Assembly: GCF_000237925.1 (NCBI RefSeq)
Contig: NC_031497.1
Coordinates: 21,372,325 to 21,436,324 of the forward strand
From: Schistosoma mansoni
Taxonomy: Eukaryota; Platyhelminthes; Trematoda; Strigeidida; Schistosomatidae
DNA: 64,000 bases
Direction: 5' to 3'
Part shown: in pieces, positions 23,601 through 34,169 of the stretch
Layout of the letters: each line of letters starts with the position of its first letter
How positions within the stretch are numbered: the first letter of the stretch is position 1
Notes under the pieces: generated by a model
The model's database searches: none
The model's input: the letters and a program-made list of their open reading frames with translations, nothing else
What the model was told of the DNA's origin: nothing
Made by a program: the position numbers and the translations under genes

Positions 23601-26600
23601 GTTGCCAGAATTATTATGATTTTACTTATTATAAATTAAAGTTTAAGTTAGTAAAAATTTTCATTCGTATTTTAGCGTTCTGTTTCTGACACTCATCCAA
23701 CATTCTCAACGGTAGTGCAAAGTGTTAGACTCGAGGAGATTGTGGAAGGGATTTGTGGTGCACTTCATATGCTAGCGAAGGATCATGCCACTCGGTCATA
23801 TCTAGCTCTTCTAAAGGTTGGTTTACAATAGTATCCAGATTTTGTAATTGGACGATAGTTTTTGTTAGACTTGATAATAAAATGTAGATGTATTTAAAAT
23901 AACTCAAAATAACTTACAAATCAGCTGTCATGCTTACATTTTTTTTTAAGAAAAAGGTTTCATGAAAATCGTAGCCATTGGCACAATATCTTACCAAGTT
24001 TTTACTTAACGAATGACCTGGAAATGTGCGTCAATAATCTAGGTATTTACTTCTCGACCTTTAAGTCACGGATTAAAATAGATCTTATGTTCCTTCGGTC
24101 CTGTAAGTCAAGTAATATGTTCAGTTCATAGCATAAATTCGCTGTCCTTGTTGTGGTCATTACGTTGATACAAACATCTATAAGTCTCTTAAAATGCGGT
24201 AATAATAGTTTATCTGAATTCATTTAACTTCTTAAAAAATATAACTTACCTCGAGCTTCTACAGTAACACTTGGAAGTCACTTTCAAGTTAAATGTTAAA
24301 ACGTCCAAACTGAGGCGTTTAAATGTAATGTAGTAAATTTTCAAAAAAGTATCCTAGTTAATATACAGTGTCTTGTTTTTACTTCGCACTGTATGCGGTT
24401 CATCATTCTACTTCTAGATATATATCTTTTTCTATTTTTATAACACCCATTTTATTAAAAGTGATTGTTCACATTTCCTGCTTTTTACTGTTTACCTTTC
24501 CTTTGGTTTGATTAAGATCATCGGCTACCGATCCTTTTTGTATAGCTTTCTCATCTGTATTTCTCTTTCGTTTACACAGTCATCTTTAACTCTTAAAAAT
24601 ATTATTTCGATACTGTTATTTATTCTTGTTATACAGGCTCCAGCTTTAAGTATAACTCCAAGTATTCAATCTGGCTCTTCTGGTCTTGCGATATTCGTCG
24701 AACTTCTCCATTCGCCTCATGAGTCCATTCAGCGTGCAGCAGCAGGTGTTCTCGCAGAGGTTTCACTGGATCGTGATGGCCTTGAGGTTTTAGCTACCTT
24801 ACCTGGCGCAGGCTCAAGGTTCGATGAACTGGTTCGCTCTAGGAATGAAGCTATCTCAACGTATGCATCTGCAGTAGTCATCCGACTAGCTGAAGAGCGT
24901 AGGGGTATAGGCAGCAACCCTTACATTTTTCCATCTCATATAGAATCACTAAATACTCCACCTTTACCAATGGATACAGGAGAAGTTTATCATGTGTCTC
25001 CTGTTCATCATCCGGGGGGCACTTTGCATTCTGAGATGCCTTCACTGACTCACCATGGGAGTTGGAACCATGGTCCCTTACAGACTCATCCTCAAGAATC
25101 TGGAAACACATGTGGTAGTCCTTCCAACTCGTTGATGGAGATGCTTGGACCATTTCCACCTGGTTGCAAGGGTAAATAGTTTGTTCACTTTCATTTTATG
25201 TGCTCGATCATAACTGCTGTCTTCCCTTAGGGTCCCCAAATGCCCTGGTATGGCCGAGAGTGGGGAGAGTCCACTCTCCCTCTCGAAATGCTCTCACATG
25301 GCCAGCGAATCTATAGCCTCTGCCAGGGGAGTCCTACTCACTGCCTTCTCGTGGCGGGGGTGTTGTTTACGAAATTAAGAGGACGAAAAGCGAATGTCCG
25401 GTGCTTTAACCGGGTTGGTTATGGACTAGTCAATTGATACTTCGCTACCAGTCATGGGTGGATCATGTTTAAAAACACGTTTGGACTACTAGTTTATCAT
25501 TTCAACTACTTATTATGATGAATTTGTTTCCATTGTCTCTAGATACATTTAATGCATTTTGTCAGAGTATTGGTCTAATCACTGTCATAATTTCTGTATT
25601 ATCAGGTTTAGTCGTCCATAGAGATTGCTTATCGGCTTGTTTACTATGGAATTAAGCTTCTGAGTACTTCCAAAAAGCTATGCCCCTAAATGCCCTGGTA
25701 CGGCCGAGAGTGGGGAGAGTCTGCTCTCCCTCTCGAAATGCTCTCGTATGGCCACGCGAATATATAGCCTCTGCCAGGGAAGTCCTACTCACTGCCTTCT
25801 CGTGGCGGGGGTGTTGTTCACAAAAGTGAGAGGACGAAAAGCGAATGTCCGGCGCTTTAACCGGGTTGGTGGATGTGGAGGATCCACCTAGGGGAGTTGG
25901 AAAACCCTGATTCCAAACCAATGGTGCACATGGGCTCCAGTATCCTGAGGGAACAAATGGCGTACGAATCAATTGTTGATCACCGGCTACCATGGGACTG
26001 CATCTCCTTACGATGCTCCACTGCCTTGTGGATCAGACCTTTAGGTCAAAGGCTTGCGGTGCAGCCCCTTCAGAAAACCACCTGCTTCAGTTTGAGCACC
26101 TGGACAGTATCACAGTCTTCACACAAACCGAATGAGATTTTTGTGGCGCATATAAATCTGGTGCTTCCTTGCACCAATATTTATGTGTTTAAATAAATAA
26201 ATAAATATAAATTACTTAGGGCTGAAACTTAGTTGTTCTTATTAATTTAATTTTTCATTTCCTGGCGGATCTCATTGTACTAATATTAAAGTATGGCAAC
26301 TTTGATACACTTTTGCACCCCGTCATATATTGTTTGCACCTGCCTGTTACATCTCATGTAGGCCTGGTTTTTAGCATGCAAGTTATGTTTTCCAGAGGTT
26401 TGTAAACATTACTTATCGATTTATTTTCAACCCAGTGTTAAACCATGAGTGTTTTCATTGTTGATTTTCCTTCCATGGACTGTTTTGAAGCATAACAGTC
26501 TTAATGATGTTATAGTCTACACTATTTCTGTCTGTCACTAAAGGCTTATCTCCTTAGTTCTTAATCATAGTAACTAGTTTTCCATTAATCCTATCTTAGA

Positions 26601-27608
26601 GATGGGGATCTGTATTTAAGGATAATGAATTATTTGGTTCATCGATAGAAAGTCGACAAAAACAATGAAGTTGTTTTTGTGCTTATTTGAAATTGGGAAA
26701 TGAATTATGAATAATCATGTCACTACTTCCAAAAAACCGAATTAAATTTTTTAATGATCATTCTAAATGACATGTTCCAAAATCGGAATCACTGTTACCT
26801 CGATTAAAATTACTTTTGTAAAAAGTGAGCTAGCATGTGAACCATTTTAATTTATGATTTCCATACGAAAATGAGATAAGATTTCTTATCATATAGAATA
26901 TATATTCTTAGTTGGTTTGTACGGAAATCACTAAAAGTTGCTGAAGATTTGGAAGGAGGGCATTTGTTTCTAAAGTGACTGTGTAGTTTTGCTGTCGTAA
27001 TTGTTACGGCTTTTTTTTATCCCCTTGTCAATTTAGGTTCTGTGTGCAATGATTGTTGCTCCTACTGGGGTGATTGTGATCCTCCTGGTACTTGCTCCGA
27101 TCCAAATTGTATTTATAATGGAAATAATAGTCAATCATCTGGGACTTACTCTGAACTGCAACCAGTAAAATTATACCACAATATACGCTCATCAAGTCGT
27201 ACTGGGTTTGTGGGTTGTGGAAATACATATTCTGTGGGGCCAACATTTGTGTCTTCATCCGTTCAGAATATTGACAATACTCACCAGTTACAGGGATCTA
27301 ATCCCGTTTTGCCCAATGGAATGAGTGTGGTACCACGCAGGTCATGTGTTGGGAGTATAAGTTCAAGTGGTTATTTAAGTCCGGGCGGTGATATGTTTTT
27401 AAATCCTTCACCTTCAGAATACAAGCCGTTTCACGAAGATAATCAAGGTATTTTAAGATCATCACTTTTAGATCAACAAACACACACTGCTTCAATTTCT
27501 TCACCTGCAATACCTTCACGAAATGTTAATGCTGGTTATCTTAGTCCCGATTTAATGGCTTTAGAAGAAACTGATCCTGATTGGTTTGGAGGCCCTGCTG
27601 TAATGTGA
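16968..27608 (+). CDS. CTNNB1: Beta-catenin (armadillo), complete
   Basis: Beta-catenin links cadherins to alpha-catenin at the membrane and co-activates TCF/LEF in the nucleus in Wnt signalling. Coding exons are 16998-17699, 17733-18365, 18403-18789, 23676-23816, 24637-25171 and 27037-27608, giving 989 residues. Residues 56-61 are DSGIHS, the beta-TrCP degron; S57, S61, T65 and S69 align with the human GSK3/CK1 sites, and K73 with human K49. Armadillo repeats run from about residue 157 to 710 ([30 protein letters not shown]-like, [41 protein letters not shown]). The groove lysines in NIKFL and CNNHANK are kept. The Ser/Gly/Asn-rich C-tail of about 270 residues ends GGPAVM, longer than the vertebrate tail and without its PDZ-binding end. 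Introns grow 5' to 3' (33, 37, 4886, 820, 1865 bp); the last three carry repeats. Confidence 0.95.
17733..18365 (+). CDS. CTNNB1: Beta-catenin exon, armadillo repeats
   Basis: Begins [15 protein letters not shown] and ends NKFIVFK; 211 codons, phase 0. This is the most conserved part of the protein, with [28 protein letters not shown] and RNLSDAATK. The following intron is 37 bp. Confidence 0.95.
18403..18789 (+). CDS. CTNNB1: Beta-catenin exon, central armadillo repeats
   Basis: Begins [11 protein letters not shown] and ends TQYEIIK before GTGAGT; 129 codons. It contains [10 protein letters not shown] and [11 protein letters not shown]. An insertion of about 20 residues (around [12 protein letters not shown]) relative to human lies in a loop between helices. 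Confidence 0.93.
19130..20345 (-). repeat. RTE (family B) degenerate copy in beta-catenin intron 3
   Basis: The minus strand carries decayed family B C-terminal coding sequence and 3' UTR. It matches the plus-strand copy at 50.14-51.13 kb closely; one 62-codon frame differs at only about three residues. The other copy has lost about 100 bp in the middle. Confidence 0.75.
20680..21430 (-). repeat. RTE (family B) RT-domain fragment
   Basis: The minus strand shows [21 protein letters not shown], equivalent to the NLTNIVSKILASIILRRLTKA block of the copy at 30.1 kb, and upstream AAGGATAGCGGT as at 30.0 kb. It is heavily mutated. Confidence 0.65.
21606..22140 (+). mobile_element. tRNA-Gly SINE with 13-bp target-site duplication (S3)
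   Basis: The element (21619-22127) is flanked by the perfect direct repeat CTCCAACAATGGT at 21606-21618 and 22128-22140. It lacks the tRNA head and starts at CCCCAAATGCCCTGG; it ends in (TAAA)n. It lies in beta-catenin intron 3, same strand as the gene. Confidence 0.9.
22840..23190 (-). repeat. RTE (family B) 3'-end fragment
   Basis: The minus strand reads as the end of the RTE frame (a [10 protein letters not shown]-like segment, as LNDIAQSRLQ at 31.7 kb), followed by the start of the 3' UTR. Intronic. Confidence 0.6.
23676..23816 (+). CDS. CTNNB1: Beta-catenin exon, 47 codons
   Basis: After acceptor TTTTAG comes a segment with [20 protein letters not shown], the counterpart of the human EEIVEGCTGALHILARD block. 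It ends LALLK before GTTGGT, phase 0. Confidence 0.93.
24637..25171 (+). CDS. CTNNB1: Beta-catenin exon, last armadillo repeats and tail
   Basis: Starts after TATACAG with [12 protein letters not shown], then [19 protein letters not shown] and [13 protein letters not shown] (armadillo repeats 11-12), then a tail rich in His, Ser and Pro. It ends in phase 1 at donor GTAAAT. Confidence 0.92.
25234..25420 (+). mobile_element. tRNA-Gly SINE, truncated at both ends (S4)
   Basis: Starts CCCCAAATGCCCTGG about 60 bp after the splice donor of the penultimate beta-catenin exon and stops after CCGGGTTGGT, without the 3' half. Confidence 0.85.
25681..26206 (+). mobile_element. tRNA-Gly SINE, 5'-truncated (S5)
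   Basis: Starts at CCCCTAAATGCCCTGG and ends with ATATTTATGTG and (TAAA)n. It is the second SINE in the same intron and the same orientation as S4, about 260 bp away. Confidence 0.88.
26210..27030. other. Beta-catenin last intron, unassigned part
   Basis: AT-rich sequence with no further repeat or exon seen. Confidence 0.5.
27037..27608 (+). CDS. CTNNB1: Beta-catenin last exon, C-terminal tail
   Basis: After acceptor AATTTAG the split glycine codon is completed and the frame stays open to TGA at 27606-27608. The sequence is Cys-rich at first ([12 protein letters not shown]), then Ser/Asn/Gly-rich, and ends DWFGGPAVM. No conserved domain is recognised. Confidence 0.88.
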
Positions 27609-27722
27609 ATCTTTCCTTTTATTAAAGACGAAAATTAGACTCAATTTTTAGTCTTTTTTTAAGAAAAAAAATACTGGTGCCTCTAGGCTTTCAATTTGAA
27701 AGCTATTTAGTTCTATTGTTGC

Positions 27723-27728
27723 AATAAA
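27723..27728 (+). promoter_or_regulatory. CTNNB1: Candidate poly(A) signal of beta-catenin
   Basis: AATAAA lies 115 bp after the stop codon and is followed by a T-rich stretch. It is the first canonical signal downstream. Confidence 0.6.
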
Positions 27729-27729
27729 C

Positions 27730-29240
27730 TTACGTCAGTTGGTTTTCTTTTTTTTTTTCTGGTCCGTTGCTACACACAAGCGCATCCATCTAACCATCTA
27801 TTCATGCGTATGAATACAACTACTTGTTCTTCAAGCGCTTGTACGTTAAGCTTTTCGATTTTCGATGGAATATTTTTATTTTGAAATTTTTCTTTCTATA
27901 CGGAATATGAAATCCAATTGCCTTTTTAATTTACAATTGTTGTTATAATTAGATAAATTATATGTTATATGACTGATGGGGGGTTTGTCTACCCTTTTTC
28001 ATTGCAATATTAAAATGTAGATCAAATTTTCTACATAACAAAATAAACACTAAGCATGAAAAGAATTGAACAAGAGAAAAAAAGCAGCATGATCTAATTC
28101 AATTTAGGCCGGTAGGTACTTTTGTTTAACCTTTTCGTTGTTCTTGAAGAGTAGTGAACTAGCTCATCCATTTATGACAATGTGTTGTTTGTCTTGATTT
28201 ATTTTTACTCTTTTTTTTTTTAAAAAAATTGTAACTAATTCGCTATTGAGTAATCTACCCGTTATTTCGATCATCCTCTTTTTTTTAAAAAAAATATTGA
28301 ATAGCCTACATTATTACATAATATTAAAACATGAACAATTTTTACTAAACTTATTCTTACTTTTTACTACACTCTGCACACCATTTTGTAGCGCCATCAT
28401 TATTTTATTTCTTACTTTTAAATGCCACTAATAATCAACGCATAAACACGTATACTTATACCACTTTTTATCACTCTAGCGGCATTATTTATGTTATTAT
28501 GTTATTAATCATATTTGTTTGTTCCTTTCCAAGTTTTGACTTATGTTTTTTCTTTAAATAATTATGATTACAATTATTAGTTCACACAGAGCACCTTGTT
28601 CTGGACATAAACACTATTATTTTATGTGATGTCTCTTTTTTTTGCATGATTTGTGGATTAATACTTGATTTGGTAGTTTGTAAGCACTCAAATAATCTAT
28701 TCGAACTACTTCAAGCAGTTGAGGTCGCCACCAAACATAATTAGTGCTACGAGTTCGATGATGACCAAATAAACAGACATCGGATATCTTTAGCTTAAGA
28801 TCAGGTTTTGTAGACGTAAATGATGCTTGTTGGCACTAAGGTGCTGCAAACTACCTTTTACAGCCAGATTAACATCTAAGGGACATTAAATATGGCTTAA
28901 ATTAGAACACCACTAGGCTCACTGCATAGAGAATTGCTTTCGTTAGTTATACTGGCACCCGGATTCGTACGCGAACTCTCACTTTTTTCCAACAGTTCAT
29001 CACTTAAAGTAAGTACATGGACAGTTTTCTGTTTGAGATGACAGATCTACATCACCAGCATGCAGTTTCTTCACATTTCTGTCTTGAATGCTATTCATGA
29101 CAGAGTTAGATTGGTATCGAAAAAAGCTGGGCAACAGTACCCGGATTAACTTAATTTGGGACGATTGGCAAATGATATGTATGTACGCTACCTAGAGTGC
29201 ATCTTAAAAATGCTTTCAGTTTATTAGTAAGCTTTTCAAG
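27730..29240. other. Intergenic 3' flank of beta-catenin, unassigned
   Basis: AT-rich with long A and T runs. A weak tRNA-like SINE trace lies on the minus strand near 28890-28990. No coding exon is supported. Confidence 0.4.
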
Positions 29241-29245
29241 AATAT

Positions 29246-29345
29246 AGATAAATAATATATTTGTAATATCCCAATCTACTCATTGGGATATTACAAATAT
29301 ATTATTTATTTATAACAATCTACCCAATGCCCAATTTATTCAAAA
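29246..29345. repeat. Palindromic Penelope-type tail fragment
   Basis: ATATTTGTAATATCCCAAT is followed after a short gap by its inverse, then ATTTATAACAATCTACCCAATG. The same sequences flank the N gap at 38.52-39.01 kb. Confidence 0.65.
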
Positions 29346-29794
29346 TTTTCAAGAATACTTGTTTTTATTAGACAGCTTTTTATGCACCACATCAAACGAG
29401 TTAAGAAGATATTTAGTGTCAAAATAAAATAAGATTTCTTACCCATAGTGGGCACTACGATATTCAAGCTTGTGGCGGAATATAAAAACGTCGACAATGC
29501 ATCTATGATGTGAATGAAACTCGATCTGGATAAAATATTGCCTAATTTAAGTAGATATAAGACTTAATCTATATTTTCTCGTTGTTCTTAGTATATCTCA
29601 CTATATCAGTTGAATCAGACAGAACAGCTTGAAGACTGCTAATGGTAAAAGTACTGAACGGAAATTCTCAGTAAAGGTTATTTACTTCAGCTACATAGAT
29701 TGCAGCGCTGCTCAATAATATAGGATTAAATATTTTTCAGTTGGCAATTTAGGTCTCCCAAACTTTATCGATCCATCATCGACGAACAAAGATG

Positions 29795-30005
29795 ATCCGA
29801 TGCAGATGAGTATGCAAGGACAGCATTTCTACAATTGAAGAACATATGGAACTCAAACAACTGTCAGTCAGCACCGAAGTCAGAATCTTCAACACGAACG
29901 TTACGACAGTTCTATTGCATGGAGCTGAAACTTGGAGAACTATTACAACCATCATCAAAAAGTACAAGCACTTATAAATAATTGTCTACACAAGATACTC
30001 AATTT
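29795..30005 (+). repeat. RTE (family A) fragment
   Basis: It matches the segment around 4630-4850 of the LINE in SNUPN intron 2 (GCAAGGACAGCATTTCTACA and the ATGGAGCTGAAAC block). It is directly abutted by the family B copy. Confidence 0.75.
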
Positions 30006-30543
30006 TTAAGGATAGCGGTCCAGTACTAGCAGCGAGATTGACTGAGGTATTAGATAGAATCTGGGAACTAGACGTAATTCCGTCTGACTTGTCCTAATCA
30101 CTGATTGTGCCAGTCTATAAGAAAGGACAAAAGTCCTCTTGTGACAATCACAGAGGGATCAACTTGACTAATATAGTGTCTAAAATATTAGCTTCAATAA
30201 TACTTCGACGCCTAACCAAAGCTCGTGAAGAGCAGACTAGAGGAAACGAGGCTGGTTTTCGACCTGGACGTGGTTGTATAGACCAGATATTCACTCTACG
30301 TCAGGTCCTAGAACATAGACACAAATTCAGACCTCCAACAATCGTAGTATTTCTCGACCTTGAAGTGGGATTCGACTCTGTTGATCGTGAGGTTCTATGG
30401 CAGTATTTGTCACTGAAAGGGGTACCAAACAAGTACATTAACCTCATAAAGGCTCTCTACTCGAACACAACTGGCAGAGTTAGAGCTTATGGCGAACTGT
30501 CATCAGAATTGGTTACCTCAAGTGGTGTTCGTCAGGGCTTTCC

Positions 30544-30823
30544 ACTCTCTCCATTCTTGACACGCATGAGATTGATCACCACCCAGTGATCAATCAATTG
30601 TGATTAGATCTCAGTCCTACAGGAGGTCGGCCGCGGCCCGAATAGCTCAGTGGTAACGTCTCTGATTGTGAAGCTGAGTGACACGGGATCGAATCCGCCA
30701 GGGAGCATCAGTTCCCTCAAGATTACAGGTACACCTTGCTGACGAGTGCCAAGTAGCACGAAACCCGGGTCCAGGGTTTCCTGTTGACCACCTCCAACCA
30801 TCATGTTACTCTCTCCATTCTTG
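30544..30823 (+). mobile_element. Hammerhead SINE family H3 with perfect 16-bp target duplication
   Basis: The direct repeats ACTCTCTCCATTCTTG at 30544-30559 and 30808-30823 bracket a 248-bp insert. It holds a tRNA-like head (AATAGCTCAGTGG, B box GGATCGAATCC; about 30637-30705) and a hammerhead at 30734-30776. The tRNA-like part and ribozyme differ in sequence from the H1 and SM-alpha families. A decayed relative with a similar 3' end is at 33.69-33.87 kb. Confidence 0.9.
30734..30776 (+). ncRNA. Hammerhead ribozyme, intact core (H3)
   Basis: Stem I CCTTG (30734-30738) pairs with CAGGG (30772-30776). The core is CTGACGA (30739-30745); stem II is GTGC/GCAC (30746-30749 with 30756-30759) closing a 6-base loop; GAAA is at 30760-30763; stem III is ACCC/GGGT (30763-30770). 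Predicted cleavage follows C30771. Confidence 0.85.
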
Positions 30824-32017
30824 TTTAACTTTATCGTAGACGTGCTTTTAGAGATAACACTTTCCTCATCTAAATTTCCAGGAACTGAACTTTTACCGAG
30901 AGATTCACTTGTTGACTTAGAATATGCCGATGACATAGTTCTATTTGGTGAAGATGCTGACAAAATGCAGTCTTCTGACCACTACAAGCAACAATGCAGG
31001 CATGTTCGGGATGCGATTCTCCTCCTCGAAATGTAAAATGTTACTTCAGGATTGGGATGCATCGGCATCTGAACTAATGATAGGGAGTGAAGTAGTTGAG
31101 TGTATCGACCGCTCCAATTATCTTGGGAGTCTCATCAGCCCTTGTGGTCTGGTGTGTGACGAAATCTCAGCACGGATACAGAAGGCTCGTCTAGCTTTCG
31201 CCAACTTGCGTCATTTATGGCGTAGGCGAGATATCCATCTAGCAACCAAAGGACGGGTTTACTGCGTAGCAGTTCGTTCCGTCCTAATTTATGGCAGTGA
31301 AACATGGCCGATAAGAGTAGAGGATATTCGTAGGCTGCTAGTATTCGATCATAGGTGTCTTCGAAGCATTGCTCGTATATCCTAGGACCACCGAGTAAGT
31401 AATGCAGTTGTTAGGAAACGGGTACTAGGTAATGAAAGCAAACCGATTGATGAAGTAGTGAAACTTCGTCAGTTGAAATGGCTGGGACACGTGTTACGTA
31501 TGCCCAACCACCGACTTCCCCGACGTGCAATGTTTTATGGTGTAGGCGTAGGTTGGAAGAAAGCTAGGGGCGGCCAGACCAAAACATGGCACAAATCCAT
31601 GAAGTCACTGACAAGTGGACTGAGCCATGTTGGTAGGTGTAGACTACCTGGTTGGAATCCGCGAGATGATAGCAATCGATGGTTAGAGATCTTGAATGAC
31701 ATAGCTCAAAGTCGTTTGCAATGGCGAAGGTGCATCCACTCTTTGTGTTCTCCCAAATTCTAATCTTCTGAATTCTTCATGTCTCTATCTTTTTCTCTTT
31801 TCAAATTTATTTCACTGGATTATACTCCTTGAATAACATCTTCAAACCCTAATCTTTCACATAATGCTTATACTCTTACTACTTCTACTACTATGGGATT
31901 TGAATCGAAACTGCATCTCTGTGCTAATGTGGTATGGCAACTCGAACTGATGTACGTGCGTACGAAGTTCTACGTTGTGACTGACTGAAGTGATATTATC
32001 TCTAGTTAAGTAATTGG

Positions 32018-32221
32018 ATGGACGTAAAAAGCTTTTTAAAAAATATTCAGGGATTGACTAGCTCTAACCAGCCATTGAATATCATATTGGCGAAATCTAA
32101 GTATTTGCAGAAGCCTAGAAAATGTAATAAATCAGTAACTGTAAACAATTTGTCAAATGACTATCTGAATGTTCGAGACTTGCTATTCTATATAAAACAA
32201 GATCTTGATTGTGGAAGTTAA
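32018..32221 (+). other. Orphan 67-codon open frame, function unknown
   Basis: An ATG frame (MDVKSFLKNIQGLTSSN...) in intergenic DNA downstream of the RTE copy. It has no recognised domain, no matching splice donor in frame and no paralogue in the window. It could be a decayed retrocopy, an isolated exon or chance. Confidence 0.2.
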
Positions 32222-32224
32222 TGG

Positions 32225-33240
32225 TACGTTTATGATTTAATTATTAGCTGTTTAAAAAGTAGTTTAACAAAGGGCTCAAATAATTTTTTAATGATAAAAA
32301 TGCTCTACTGAAGTACAAAACTGTTTGGCATTCGGAAAGACAGGTCAGTTATATGGATTTTGTTGACTGGAATCATCTGCAGGAAAAGACAGGTCAGGTC
32401 GAGGTATGGACTTTATGACTCCAAGTGGTACTGATTTTGAAATGTATTAATATTAATTTATTAAATTGTCAAATATAAGGTTGATGTTGTAGTTCCAGAC
32501 CCTGTAACTCACTTTGTATATGAGATGACAAACACTGCTTATCTCATTTAACCTCAGTAGGAAGCCATATAAAACTGCAGAGACTGAAAATCCAAGACAG
32601 ATAAATTGTTCATACAATGAACTGTCAGTCTTGTCGTTCTGCCATACTTCTGTTAAAATCTAAACGGATCGAAAAATTCTCATCAAAAGATCTTGGCATC
32701 AATCATAAAGTTCGCTAATGAAATCTTATTAATTTCATCTAAAATATATGTTGGACTAATCAAGTGTTTGATAGTTAGAAAGCACTTATATTGCGCTATC
32801 GAGCTATTTCTCAAAAAAATTTACGTGGTTTATTTTATTAATAAGCTGTGAAAACGTTTCAAAACCTACTGGTCCTTTGCAATATTGTTTTAAAGAAAGG
32901 CACATTCTCTAATTGTTCAGACAAAAAGAGTAGACATATACCTAAGAATGATGGATGAAAACCATATGAAATCTGCAATTATTGATCTGATATCATAGGA
33001 CTAAAAACCACACTCATATTAAATTTCTAGATGTGACAAGTTTTTTGACTAAAGTTATGGAATTAATGAATCATTTCGAAGATAATAAAAAGTCGTGACA
33101 TAAAGAGCAGATAAACAGTCAAAAAGCTTACAGTACTGTAGTTCTTAAAAGTTCATTAAACTGTTTTCTGTTGCTGCTTGTTTATAAGTAGTTTCAAATC
33201 AACAGCGCATAAGCTGCAATGTTTATCAGATAAAGGCAAA
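32225..33240. other. Intergenic, unassigned
   Basis: AT-rich; nothing recognised. Confidence 0.4.
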
Positions 33241-33248
33241 ATGCTGTG

Positions 33249-34165
33249 GAGTTAGGTCGCAGTACAAAAGAACTTTGTAAATATTGGAAGGATTTTGATT
33301 AGGTTTTATGTGATGGACTGGTTTCAACTTCCAAATGGAATGATGCCGTCCAGCTCTAAGTTTTATGAGGAATAAAAAAATATTTACTAGAAAATGAAAA
33401 ACAACTCGTTTGAAATTACTTGTTATGTTATCGTCGTCGTAACGAAAGGAGTAATTTGTTTTGATGAGCTAAGAAACATGATCAATATAAACAATTATCG
33501 TGTTTGTATTGTTAAATTTCGGACTAAGCGATAATTTTACTCTAGAAAATGAACAATTTAAGAGTGTAATATATTTGGCCGATATCAATAAAGCTGTCTA
33601 AGATTTCATGACATTCAAGAAAAGTCTTAAACTTACAATGAACAGTTAATGACAAAAAAATGATATCAAGATCGCCAATGCTTCACCACCGTCAAGCCAC
33701 ATCATTTGAGATGTAACCACTGAGCTATTCAGGCCGTCTTGTTGACGAGTACCGACTAGCGTAAGATGACCATTGAGAATTATCTGTCGACTTCCTCTAA
33801 CCACCTAACATCAAAAAACAGTCCACACGAAGTGGAGTCACTTAGACTAGTCGTCAAATTGCAACTTGATCAATAGAATCCAATGAGGATTAGAAATGCT
33901 GGTTTTTACTCAGTGAATAACCAACAAAGACTGACTTTAGAAAGACAAACGTTGGAAATAATAAAACACTCTCTCCTTTCGTTAAGGAACAATAACATAA
34001 CAAATAATTTCAAACGAGTTGTTTTTTATTTTCTAGTAAATATTTTATTCCTCATAAAACTTAGAGCTAGATGGCATCATTCCATTTGGAAGTTGAAGCC
34101 AGTTCATCACATAAAACCTAATCAAAATCCTTCCAATATTTACAAAGTTCTTTTGTATTGAGACC
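33249..34165. repeat. Large fold-back: ~200-bp inverted arms around a decayed H3-like SINE
   Basis: The left arm (about 33249-33454) and right arm (about 33967-34165) are inverted copies, for example AAATATTGGAAGGATTTTGA on the left and its inverse TCAAAATCCTTCCAATATTT on the right, with scattered mismatches. The ~510-bp spacer includes a decayed tRNA/hammerhead-like SINE (33690-33870; TTGACGAG kept, GAAA lost). Another repeat near 51590 shares its ATTGCAACnTGATCAATAGAA tail. No transposase is seen. Confidence 0.75.
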
Positions 34166-34169
34166 GAGT

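Larger units (their letters stand above)
30008..31985 (+). pseudogene. RTE (family B) LINE copy, RT to 3' end, interrupted by a SINE
   Basis: RT motifs are NHRGINLTNIVSKILAS, VFLDLEVGFDSVDREVLW, SGVRQGFPLSPFL and the catalytic YADD near 30925. After these come IYGSETWPI, LKWLGHVLRMPNHRLPRRA, GLSHVGRCRLPGWNPRD and WLEILNDIAQSRLQW, ending at 31763. A 248-bp hammerhead SINE sits between the PFL block and the YADD block. One frameshift near 30970 and two stops also break the frame. The endonuclease is absent. Other pieces of this family lie at 9.9, 10.9, 19.1, 20.7, 22.8, 44.4 and 50.1 kb. Confidence 0.88.
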
